From Orbilia blumenaviensis (taxonomy: Eukaryota > Ascomycota > Orbiliomycetes > Orbiliales > Orbiliaceae), in the NCBI GenBank assembly GCA_036872755.1, contig JAVHNS010000019.1, positions 248,001-312,000 of the forward strand: DNA of 64,000 nt, given 5' to 3'. The notes beneath the pieces are model-generated. The model had not been told where the DNA came from, did no database searches, and saw only the letters and a list, made by a program, of their open reading frames with translations. Of this stretch, positions 48,465 to 59,259 are shown in pieces; position 1 is the first letter of the stretch, and each line of letters starts with the position of its first letter. The position numbers and the translations under genes are program-made.

Positions 48465-51400
48465 ATGTCGGGCCCACCTCGTGGCAGTAGTAGAGCCGTC
48501 GATATGGCACCCACATCACCACAAGCAAGGGAACGACGTCGGGCCAGCGGCGGCCACAGACGAAGGGAAGATGACGATTCCGGTTATGTCGCCGAAACGA
48601 CCCGAAGTCCTCCCAGAAGGCCCGCCTACCACACCCAGGCCTCTGCTTCCGCAAGAACACCCCTCAACCCAGCCGGTGCTAATGACCTGTCGCGGAAAAA
48701 GTCTTTGATCAAACCGGAGCGTAATAGGATAACAAGGGACAACCCGCTGTATAACTATCACAAACATGCTCAGCACATGGACGTTCTTCCTTCCACAACA
48801 GGTATCGATCCTGAAACGGCCGACATCAATTCTCAGCCCGGTTCCACTGCTCGTCCCGATGCTGGACAAGTCCGACATCGATTGGATACCATGGACGAGG
48901 AATCATCTCCCTTGTCGTCGAAAGCTGGGGCTCCTCGACAGCCGAATAAGCTGTCCCGCCGCCAGACCGAGAAGGCTGAAAAATATCCCGAAATGAAGGC
49001 CGCTGAAAAGCGGAAGAGGCAGCAGGAAGTTCAGCCGCTCAGTTTGTGGACTGTATACTGCCATATAATTACGTTCTGGTGCCCCAATGCACTTCTCCGT
49101 TTGTTCGGCAAGACCAAAAAGGAGCCGCAGCGGGCCTGGAGAGAAAAAATTGGTCTTATTAGTATCATCTTGTACTTTTGTGCAGGTGTCGGTTTCCTCA
49201 CTTTTGGCTTCACTCAAACTGTTTGCGGTACTCCTGGTGTTCGACTCAAGGCAAACCAGATTGACAGAGGTCTCCTGATTATTCACGGTGTCGCATACAA
49301 TCTTGTCGGTTCTCACCATCCAGCTGCTGTCGGTATCCCACCAGGTGCCAATGTCCTGTTTGACCTTCCTCAGAAATGGGGTGGTTATGACGCCAGTTTC
49401 CTGTTTCAGAATGTCAACGGGCAATGCAAAGGTCTGATCACCCGCGCTGAGGGTAGTGACGTTCCAACAAATGCGGATGGCGATCTAGCTTGGTATTTCC
49501 CCTGCAACTTATTCAAGCAAGATGGCTCTTCTCCTGCCAACTACTCCAGCGGAGCCTATCTTGGATATGCCTGCCACACATCTGATACCGCCCGACGGGC
49601 ATACTACGGATTGGACGCCGCTGGAGAAGTTTACTTCTCTTGGGAGGATTTGAAGAACGATACTCGAAAGCTTCTTGTGTATTCCGGTAGCGTTCTCGAT
49701 CTTGGGCTTCTCGAGTGGTTTAATACATCGCAGGTCGCTTGGGATCCCATCTTCGACCAAATCAAGAACGACCCATCTTTGCTCGGAAAAGATATAACTC
49801 ACAGATTCCAAGGCCCACATAAGCGAACTGCCCAGTGTATGGCTGAAATCCTCCGTGTCGGCAGCATAGACGTCGAAACTGTTGGCTGTATCGCCTCCCA
49901 AGTTGTCCTCTACGTTTCCCTCATCTTCATTGTCAGCATCGTTCTCATCAAGTTCTTCCTCGCTCTTTTCTTTGGCTGGTTCTTGTCATGGAAGCTTAGT
50001 GCCGTTCGTAGTGCTAGCAAGGAAGATAAGAAAAGGAGACGGGAAGAAATTGAGGCATGGAGCAATGACCCCCAACGACCCGCTCAGTTCCCTGAAAAGC
50101 CAAAGCGCGCAAGTTTTTTGCCAGCTACCAGTAGGTTCACCCAAGGCGCCGGACCGGTCAAGGGCAAGCCCAGTCCTACCACCATGGGATCCCAAGGCTC
50201 GAACCGTGCACTGCTGCCTCCAAACGCTGTCTATGGTAATACCACAGGGAGTCGGTCTTCTATGCTTGGTAGCAACTTGGATGTCAGCCGCCTTTCGGGA
50301 CACTTCAATGATCGCCAATCCGCCATCTTCAGCGAACCAACCAGCTCTTATATTCATGAATCTGTTGTCCCTCAACCACCACCTGAGTTCCAACCATGGG
50401 GATTCCCGCTGGTTCACACCATCTGCCTTGTTACCGCCTACTCCGAAGGTAGCAAGGGTCTTCGTGCCACATTCGACTCCATCGCGACAACTGAATACCC
50501 AAACAGCCACAAAGTCATCCTCGTTGTTTGTGACGGTATTGTTACTGGTGCAGGCGAGGATGCCCCGACCCCGGATCTCTGTCTTGAAATGATGAAGGAC
50601 TTCGTTACCCCACCAAAGCAAGTTGAAGCCTTCTCGTACGTCGCTATTGCCGTCGGTCGAAAGCGCCACAACATGGCCAAGGTTTACGCCGGTTTCTACG
50701 ACTATGGGCAGGATAGCAAGGTTCCCAAGGAAAGCCAGCAGCGTGTCCCAATGCTTCTCGTCGTCAAATGCGGTACCGAATCCGAGCAGGGTGAGAAGAA
50801 GCCTGGTAACAGAGGCAAGCGCGACTCCCAAATTGTTTTGATGTCCTTCCTTCAACGTGTTATGTTTGACGAACGTATGACCGAGCTTGAGTACGAAATG
50901 TTCAGCGGCTTATGGAGCATTACTGGTATCTCGCCGCAATATTACGAAATCGTACTCATGGTTGACGCCGATACTGTTGTTTTCCCGGATTCCCTCACGC
51001 ACATGACAGCCGCCATGGTCCGCGATCCCGAAATCATGGGTCTCTGTGGCGAGACCAAGATTGCCAACAAAACGGACAGCTGGGTTAGTATGATCCAAGT
51101 TTTCGAATACTTCATCTCCCATCATCTTACCAAGGCCTTCGAATCCGTTTTTGGTGGTGTTACCTGTCTTCCTGGTTGTTTCTGCATGTACCGCATCAAA
51201 GCCCCCAAGGGCGCTCAGAACTACTGGGTCCCGATCTTGGCCAACCCCGATGTTGTCGAACACTACTCCGAGAATGTTGTCGATACCCTGCACAAGAAGA
51301 ACCTGCTCCTCCTCGGTGAAGATAGATACCTTACAACCCTCATGTTGAAGACTTTCCCCAAACGAAAGCAGATTTTTGTTCCTCAGGCTGTATGCAAGAC

Positions 51401-52168
51401 GATTGTTCCAGACAAGTTTATGGTTTTGCTCTCCCAACGTCGTCGATGGATTAACTCTACTGTTCACAACCTTATGGAGCTTGTTCTCGTCCGAGACCTC
51501 TGTGGTACCTTCTGCTTCAGTAAGTTGAAACCTTAAACTCTAACCTTATGCTATCAACTGCTAACGAAATTACAGGTATGCAATTTGTTGTCTTCATCGA
51601 ACTCATCGGTACCGTCGTCTTGCCAGCTGCTATCTCGTTCACCATCTACCTGATCATCATCTCTATTGTTTCTCGCCCGGTGCCAGTCATTCCATTGATT
51701 CTTCTCGGTCTTATTCTCGGTCTTCCAGCCATTCTCATCGTCCTCACCGCTCATAAGTGGGTCTATGTTCTTTGGATGTTGTGCTACCTCTGCTCTCTAC
51801 CAATCTGGAATTTCGTCCTTCCCGTCTACGCCTTTTGGAAATTTGATGACTTCTCCTGGGGTGAAACAAGAAAGGTCTCTGGAGACAAAGGCGGAGCACA
51901 TGACGAGGAAGATGGTGAATTTGATAGTGACAAGATTGTTATGAAGAGATGGAGGGATTTTGAAAAGGGTATGTGAATCGATTGCGAATCCTTACGGCTG
52001 GGCTTGATGCTAATATGTAAAATTTTTATAGACAAAGCAATCCGCGTAGCTACCGCCCGTGATACTGGATCTCTTGCCGGGTGGTCGAACCAATCTTCCT
52101 CGCAAGACAGCACGCACCAATGGGGCCCTCCTCAGCTACAAACCCCATATTTTGAAGCAGAATACTGA
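48465..52168 (+). CDS. class IV chitin synthase (Chs3 type)
   Basis: Processive family 2 glycosyltransferase that extrudes chitin from UDP-GlcNAc across the plasma membrane; the Chs3 orthologue of filamentous fungi. Three exons (48465-51519, 51576-51968, 52032-52168) give 1194 residues, normal for class IV. A basic, disordered N terminus (about 1-185) is followed by helices near 195-215 and 230-255, a lumenal or external domain with Cys and glycosylation sites, a helix pair near 475-520, and the catalytic domain. Motifs: VDADTVV (Asp834, Asp836), GEDRYL (951-956; base Asp953) and QRRRW (991-995). The C-terminal helices follow in exon 2, ending in [14 protein letters not shown], typical of Chs3 proteins. 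No myosin motor is present, excluding classes V and VII. In yeast, Chs3 needs palmitoylation by Pfa4 to leave the ER and activation by Skt5/Chs4; homologues of both lie in this window. Confidence 0.95.
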
Positions 52169-53089
52169 TCGACTGAACTGATACGATACACACGAAAGCA
52201 TTGCCATTCGCTGTCATCTTTTGCTTTTAGCTGCTTTTAAATATCTGGAAGGGAAGGGCTTTCCGTCGCGATTAGAACATCACTAAACTCATACTGTCTT
52301 GGCGTCAATTGGGATTAAAATGGTTTTTCTTTATCCTTTACTTGGAAACTGGTGGTTTTGGAATATTCTTTTTTCTTTCTTTCTTTTCCCCTGCTCCCTT
52401 CATTGACATTAATAACTTTACCCTCTGTTCCACCCATGCATAGCTAGCCCACCCTGATACATGTACCGAAGTACCTCTGCGTACTGTTTTGAACAAAAAG
52501 AAGCGGAGATGTCTACAAACTCGGCAGGAGAAGCATGGATTGCGGATTTTTGCCTGATGAAATGATTGAACATAATTTTCTATTCGGCCATATATGATTG
52601 TCCTGATATTTTATTCTTATTTTTGCTATGGATCCTGTAGATAATTTCTCTCTTTCTTCTTTAGCTTGATGACATATTCGATATTCCAAACGTCCGAGAA
52701 GCTGGTTCCAGTAACTTGATCAGTATAATCGTGAAGGGTGTACGGCGGACATGAGAGATTCAAGTTCTATTGCCTGTTTCGAGGTGCAAGTTGCATGTCA
52801 CGCTCTCATATTCCATTTGTAGAACGAGGCTATGTAGAATGAACCAACAACGTCAGACCACACACCGAAAACTCGCGACCAACACACCCACTCACAACGT
52901 TGCAACCTGATACATCCAACTACCTAGGTACTTGATTCCTAACAATTCGTCATCCTTTCTTACCCGTCCCGAAGCCGTGGGTCCCCCTTATACCTCTCGC
53001 CCCGCCGGCGAAGGATTAAATCGACCAACTAAGAAAAGAAGGGGGGGCAAAGGTTAATTTTTAATGTCTTTTGTTTCAAACCAAAAAAG
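52169..53089. other. intergenic between chitin synthase and PFA4-like gene
   Basis: About 0.9 kb, holding the chitin synthase 3' untranslated region and the upstream region of the next gene. No open frame of note and no RNA gene is visible. A TACCTAGGTA-type motif occurs near 52920. Confidence 0.7.
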
Positions 53090-54785
53090 ATGTTGAACGC
53101 GAAGTACTCGGCACTAGCGGTTGGCGTGACCATCTGCTTGATAACTTTCCTAGCATATGGCTCGCAGCTGTTTATTCTAGAGCTGACGAGCCGCGAGTTT
53201 TGGATATTCAACACATTGGTCGGCGGGATTTGGGTATCATATTTTAGGTGTATTTTCACGGATGCTGGTGGCGTTCCAAACGGATGGCAGCCGTCATGGC
53301 AGGGGGGTGATAGCTTTGGAGGTGGGAGTGGGGAAGAAGGAGAAGAGGATGATGAGGGTGGAAGTAGCAGTGATGACGATGATAAAGATGGTGAAGGTGA
53401 AGGAAGGGGGAAGAAAGGGGAGGGGGCTAGAGAGCAGGTTAAACCTGATAAGCAGGGGAGGATATGGGGTAATGCGGATTGTAGGTGGTGTAAGCGGTGC
53501 AAACGGTGGAAACCGGCCAGGGCGCATCATTGCAAGAACTGCCAGACGTATGGTTTTTTCTCCTTTCTCCTTTTTTTCTTGCGGAAGATATACCTTAGAA
53601 GACACCTATAAAGTGCAGGAAGGCTAACAGTGAGGTTTGATAGGTGTGTGCTGCTCATGGACCATCATTGTCCATGGACCTTTAATTGCGTGGGATACAG
53701 GACCTGGCCGCATTTCATAAGGTTTCTGTCATTTGTGATTGCAGCGTGTAGCTATCTGGAAACCTTCTTGGTAGGGAAGTGCCTAGAGGTCTGGAGGGAG
53801 AGGGAGATGCCGGCTGTAAGTTTTCTCTCAGCTCATTCATACACATACCCCCAGACTCGTTATGGAAGGGTATAGAGGGATGCATAAATATGTGGACTTT
53901 GGCTAACGGACATAACATTCCTTCTGTGCCCTTTGCACAATACAGTACCTCGGTCCTTCTCTTTCGAATCTTATATTATTGGCTATGCTGCTGCTAGTGA
54001 ACACGCTCACAGACTTTGCCATAATCGTGCTTTGGATCCGTATCATCGCAAACATTTCCGAAGGGTATACTACCATCGAATGGTGGGAACAGGAGCGGCA
54101 TAATGCGCTTGTGAGACGACAGGCCGTCAGACGGCAGGTCTACCCGTTCGATATCGGGATATACGCTAATATCTGCCTATTCATGAACGGCGGCATACTA
54201 ACGTGGTGGTTCCCGTTCCTCCCAAACAGACCTGTTGGAGAAGGGAATGCTTACGGAGGAGGGTTGAGATATGAAGTCAATGGGTTTGAGAAAACGTGGC
54301 TGACGTGGCCGCCACCGGATCCTGAGAAGTTTGGGATAAATGAACGAAGGCATATGCAAAAGGAGATGGAAGGGGGCCCATGGACGACCGGGGAGTACGA
54401 TGTTAGCGATGTCTATGCGTTTAGAAGACGACAGAGGGAGGATATGAGAAGGAGGTTTAAGAATGATGATGACGGGGATGAGGAATATGCTTCTGAGGGG
54501 GAAGATGGAGAAAGAAAGACTATCAAGAGGGACGAAGATTTGTTGGATAGTTATTTAGATAGCACGGGTTATGGTAGTGGAAGGATCGAGGGGACATATT
54601 ATGATGAGCGGAAGAGACAGGAGGAAATGAAGAAGAAGTGGAGAAATGAGGAAGGAGAGAGGTTGGCGGATTATGGAGTGGATGAAGAAGCAGACGTGCT
54701 GGATGACGAAGATAGCGTGCCTTTGGCGGAGCTGCTGAGAAGGAAGAGGGAGAAGGATGCTTTAATGAGCGGGAAGTATCGTTAA
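53090..54785 (+). CDS. PFA4: DHHC palmitoyltransferase, Pfa4 type
   Basis: ER membrane S-acyltransferase; in budding yeast Pfa4 palmitoylates the chitin synthase Chs3, which is needed for its exit from the ER. Exons 53090-53547, 53644-53815 and 53946-54785 give 489 residues. Two N-terminal helices come first, then the Cys-rich domain (CRWCKRCKRWKPARAHHCKNCQTC) with the active site DHHC at residues 159-162, split by intron 1. Helices 3 and 4 follow. The C-terminal part matches Pfa4: TTIEWWEQERHNALVRR, YPFDIGI, LRYEVNGF and WPPPDPEKFG. Two odd points are a long acidic insert (about residues 80-120, many Asp, Glu and Gly) before the Cys-rich domain and a charged C-terminal tail of roughly 130 residues, probably disordered. 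The intron 1 donor (ACGTATGG) was chosen because it restores CQTCVLLMDHHC. It lies 0.9 kb downstream of the chitin synthase on the same strand. Confidence 0.92.
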
Positions 54786-54863
54786 GTCTCTTGTAATAAA
54801 CGAGCACTTATCCTATATTAGAAGGAATCACTAAAGGGTTGTGGATTATGAGTCTCAATCAAG

Positions 54864-56035
54864 ATGGACATCTCGCATTTGGAGTTTAATAGGTAATCAT
54901 ATTCGAATGGTGTGCTATTTTAAGGCTTGGTGGGTTTGGGGTTGAACTTGAGTGGCGCTTGTAAATGTATCGCATAAGAGGAACACTGAATTCCAGCCCA
55001 AACACCTTTACTCCAGGTCGAAGCTCACGCACTCCGCACTCCAACATCGAAAACAGTGTTCTAGCCATGTTTTCTTCCAGTCTCCGTCGTATACCTCCTT
55101 GGTCATCTGTTGTATCTGAGCTTGGTAGCTCTGCAGTACTAGGGTGCAAAGGTTTCGTCCCATCAAATACCTGGCGTGACTGGAAATTTGAAAAAAAAAA
55201 TTTAAAAAAAAGAACGAGATCAACTAACGGCCAAAGTAGAAACGTATCACTTATCTCATTCTTCTATTCACCTTCCACCTGACGATATCTGTTTCATCTT
55301 CCTGACCAGCGAAGACGTTGTGACCGACGAACCTGAGACACGGGTTATCGAAAGACTCAAATTATGTGAGGGCCTCGCAAAATCCCGAGGTATTGTGTTC
55401 CTCAAGACCTTGGAGACTGGACACACATTCCACACCTTATCCGAAAAGTGTGCATCCCTCTTGATTCCCAAATCAACTAATTCGATTAATCTGAAAGTTG
55501 GCTGACTATTTCATATTATATACACACTAGGACACGACGGCTGTTTTGCGGGTCGGCAACAAAACCATTCCTGCTACCAATTTCGAAAGTAGATGACTTG
55601 GTACCAGTCCTCGAGTCATTCATTCGGGACTTTCGAGCACAGAGAGCAGCTCAAATAGAGAAGCTGGAGAAACTACATAATACTCGCTTGCTGCGAAGTT
55701 TGAATCTCCTAGGGGAAGCGGTTACGAATACTAAGATCAATGAACGTGGTACTTATCGTCGCTTATAAACCCAGACATTCCATTCAATTCCGTAGAGAAA
55801 GAAAAATAGAATACATGAGGAGTAAAGCTGATGATCAATATTCTATCGTATAGCTGTCTACGGCTTGCTGGAGGCGTTCCCATCTATGGTTGCGTATTCG
55901 GAGGAGTGCATGGATCCCAATGCAAAGGAAAAGCTTTCGATGACACTAATGATGGATGGCCAAGCTCAGGAAGGGGAGGCACGACGAATGGCGAACTCGC
56001 TGGTGGACTTTTGGGAGAAGAATCAACCTTTATAA
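54864..56035 (+). CDS. unrecognised protein, multi-exon
   Basis: A gene can be assembled from exons 54864-54892, 55017-55107, 55231-55447, 55531-55748 and 55854-56035, about 245 residues. It begins MDISHLEFN, passes through DDICFIFLTSEDVV and VIERLKLCEGLAKSRGIVFL, then KVDDLVPVLESFIRDFRAQR, and ends LVDFWEKNQPL. The last three exons are supported by frame continuity, GT-AG ends and good branch sites. The first two are less sure, because the junction near 55107/55231 rests on one choice among several splice sites. The product is soluble, with a probable beta strand followed by amphipathic helices and a charged helix (AQIEKLEKLHNTRLLRSLNLL). I do not recognise the family. The start lies only 78 bases after the PFA4-like stop, so their untranslated regions probably overlap. 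Confidence 0.6.
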
Positions 56036-57012
56036 TTGGAATTGCTGCTTATTATATATAGTCCGAGAATTCTGTAGCTGGGAAGATGAAGTATATTGTA
56101 TTAGGCCTATACAACCTACGGGTCATCGTTGCTTTATTGTGGTTACATTCAGCTACCGGCGAAATCGTAGACGGGTTTAAATGGTATTTATTAACGATGT
56201 TAGCCTAGCTAAGCCTACACGAGTCGAGCCGCGAGCCTAGCTAGCTTCGATCTTCATATTCCCGGGAATATGTGATCCCTGTCCATTGCTAGTCGGCTGC
56301 TTGGCTTGGAAACGATTGGCCGGCACAAAATCCAACACTCTACAGCTCTCTGTTCACTGCACTCGACCTGACTCGACGGCGCAAGTACAGGAGAGTCTTC
56401 GTAATTATTAAATATCGATTGTACAAATTCAGGTAAAATATATTACTTATAAAGTTTTCAGTAGTAATACTTAATTAATTTAATTTTGTGTGGGGGGGCT
56501 TAAATGAAGCTACGGCTAAAGCTGGCCGAAAACCTGTGCTCGTAGTATTAATGTTAATGGCAAACGCACACACCGACACTGACCTATCTTAGGCCTGCAT
56601 AGATGACTATAGTGACTTTTTGAACACTTAGCTCATTAAAAACTTTAATCATCAATGGGATTTAATTCTGTTGAGACCTGTTCAATTGGGAGTTCTCGCA
56701 AGAGTGAAGTTTGCAACGAAGCGGCATAGAGAGAAAGCCACATTGTTGGATTTTGAAGGGGGATTCCTCGCTAGCGACCCGTTTGCCCAGCCCAAAATTT
56801 CCGGCTTTGGTAAATTTGGACGACATGTCATCTCTCCTCAGGGAGTCGGAAGGAGAGGTCTCGACGATACCGCCCTCCGAGTACCCGTTTGACCCCCGTC
56901 GGGGTGGTTTGTATACAGCCAGATCCCGACCTTTTAATCGTTTGTACAATTGTCAGGTCCTTTGCAGGTATTGGGGTGTCCTCCAGCGGCTTGGCCGGAA
57001 GGGGGGGACACC
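56036..57012. other. intergenic, no gene recognised
   Basis: About 1 kb. AT-rich DNA at 56395-56490 and a G run near 56490 are visible. The frame of the next gene is open upstream of its first ATG (from 56950), but without a start codon. No RNA gene or long repeat is seen. Confidence 0.6.
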
Positions 57013-59259
57013 ATGTTTGAACAGATCCTGATACGGTTCCGAGGAGGACCTATCCAGAACAATAAGGATGAAGATGAGGAGAGCGATGATAACTCATCAA
57101 ATACAGCTACCAGTCCATCGGCTTCAGATGGGATTGTGGCGGTTACGAGAGAGACGCTTCAGCTGCCTCTGCCGCTGTCTAGGTCGACGCACGATGGTGG
57201 TTCCCCGAGGCTGTCTAGGTCGGTGGGTTGTCCACCATCACCGTCGCCCTCTTTGAGGTTTCCCTCACCAGCACCATCTACAACTATAAATTCAATATCC
57301 AATGCTTCCTGTTCTCCTTCTCCTTCCCCCTCTCCTTCCCCCTCTCCTTCCCTCTCTCTTTCTTCCTCACCAACCCATCATCCTTCTTCCACACACCACT
57401 CTTCTTTATCAAAACACCTATTACGAACACCTCCTGCAAGCATAACCTCGGCCAACATGGCCAAAAAAACTATGATGAAGGAGCCTTTGGCTCAACCGTC
57501 TATAAGTGATGGGGGGGCGAAGACGAGGGGGCAGAAGAGGAAGGCAGCAGAGATGGGCCCGGCCCTGGTTTCCGCTGCTGATCGGGATGGAGGTTCGCCT
57601 CCTCCCGAGAAGCGCGTCACTAGGGCTGCGAAGAAGATCGAGGAAGAGAAGGAGAGGGAGGAGGAGCGGAAGACGAGGAGGACGACGAGGAGGAGAGCGG
57701 CAGCAGCAGCTGCGACGACGACGACGACGACGACGACAGAGAAGAAGGTGGAGAGAGGAAGAGGGAGGGGGAAGAAGAGGGAGGAGGCTGAGGGGGAAGT
57801 TCAGGAGGAGGGAGAGATGGAGAAGGAGACGGAGAAGGTGGAGAGGAAGAGAAAGAGGGGAGGGGAGGTTGCTGGAGAGGCAGTCGCAGTTGGTAAGTCT
57901 ATCTACAATCTACTATCCAAGTACTCAATTGCCCATCGTCTTCATTGCATGTCCTTGACCCCATTCGCATCGGCGAGGACGCGTATAGCCCTGCCGTTGT
58001 TGTATTATTGCCTAGTTCTAGGCCCTGGGCCGGGTCGGGTCGTAATCGAAGCTTGCAAGGTCATTTCGTTTCAGTTTTCGCCTTTAGTTTAATTATTTCA
58101 TTATTGTTATTATTACTATCATTTTTGTTATTATTTTCTTAAAAAATCCTTTGGTTGATCGATTGCATTTATATACCGAGTGTGTATATACGCAATTTAC
58201 CCGCCCTAAGAGATGGCTGCGTCCTTGGGTACCTATATTTATAGATAAAACAGTTGCTAACTTCAAATGTTTAGGCGATGCCGAGGAAACAGGGGTTAGC
58301 GGTGCACCCGAAGCACCTGCATCTGCATCCGCGCTGACTGGCAGGACTGCGGCAAAGGGTGGGCAGAGGAAGGGGACCTCTGCTCAGTCCCGCGCCAAAA
58401 GGCCTGCCAGGTCGCCAGATGGCCCGCCCGCCAAGAAAAGGGCATTGAATAGGCTCTTGTGCCCAGGGGTACGCCTCCCTCCCTTCAAACATTCATTCTC
58501 TGCTTTAGCTAACGAATATCATAGCCGGACGATAAAATCGGTTTTCCCTGGTGGCTAGAAGAGACGGAGACGGAGACGGAGGAGGAAGAGGGAGGGGATG
58601 GAGTGGAGGCGAGGGGGAGGAGGAAGAGGAAGGCGGAGGACGGGGATGATTTGGGGAGGTGGATGAAGAGGGGTCGTGCTGGCTCCTTGGAGGCCCTCGT
58701 TGAGCTGGATGACGAGGAGAAGGGGGAGGAAGAGGGTCAGGGTGCCACTTCTTTGCGGAAGCAGCGCACCCCGCCCACCTTCCAGAAGTACGTATACTCC
58801 GAGGCAGTGACACAGGCGCCGCTACCAGCGGCTGACCCTCTTTCCGACTCCCGCTTCCAGGAGCCGCACAATAAGGCCCGCAACGCAGAGATGGAGGCCC
58901 ACAGGCAAGAGCGCCAGCAGGAGGTCGCGAACTTGAAGAAGTACAAGAAGTTGTGGGAGGACCTTGGGAAGGTCGCACACGACGATGATTTGTGCTTTGA
59001 GGTTCTCGGGGTTGATGTCCCAACCTCACTCCTGGGGAGGAAGTCCCTTCTCAGGAAGAAGAGAAGGTTGCTTAGGGAGTTGGGGGAGATTATGTCGCGT
59101 GGTGGGGTGTATAAGGAGGAGCAGAGGAGGAGTCGGTTGAAGGCCGGGGACGAGGAGCGTTTAGATGTGACTTACGCAAGTCACCTCCGCGAGACCAAGA
59201 AGTCGCCTTTGAGGCTCCGGAGCCGCAACATCGAGAGACAGCATTGGAGGAAGGCTTGA
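57013..59259 (+). CDS. charged low-complexity protein, probably nuclear
   Basis: Three exons (57013-57892, 58275-58468, 58525-59259) give 602 residues. The first intron is 382 bases, long for this window. The N-terminal third is Ser/Pro-rich, with an SPSPSP run encoded by a pyrimidine hexamer repeat. Next come Lys/Arg/Glu-rich stretches with several nuclear-signal-like clusters (GQKRKAAE, RKRKRGG, RRKRKAED, AKRPARSP, PAKKRALNR) and a Thr run from a CGA repeat. The C-terminal 180 residues are more ordered: FQKYVYSEAVTQAPLPAADP, then a helix NLKKYKKLWEDLGKVAHDDD, CFEVLGVDVPTSLLG and a basic helix. I do not recognise a family. A nuclear, chromatin- or nucleolus-associated protein is the natural inference. 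Exon frames join cleanly, supporting a real gene despite the repeats. The first ATG of the open frame was taken as start; the ATG at 57457 is an alternative. Confidence 0.65.
57311..57360 (+). repeat. TCTCCTTCCCCC-type repeat in coding sequence
   Basis: Tandem pyrimidine hexamers (TCTCCT / TCCCCC / TCTCCT) can be read directly. They encode the Ser-Pro run of the charged protein. Such tracts change length easily between strains. Confidence 0.8.
57713..57738 (+). repeat. CGA trinucleotide repeat in coding sequence
   Basis: About eight tandem CGA units encode a run of threonines (read as ACG) in the charged protein. Length changes would stay in frame. Confidence 0.85.

Noticed and set aside
49986..50855. 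289-codon minus-strand open frame
   Set aside because: Antisense shadow of the chitin synthase catalytic region; composition is Gly/Val/Asn-rich and lacks any domain.
54886..55149. 87-codon minus-strand frame with protein-like appearance
   Set aside because: It overlaps the plus-strand gene at 54864-56035, whose exon joins are better supported, and it has no partner exons.
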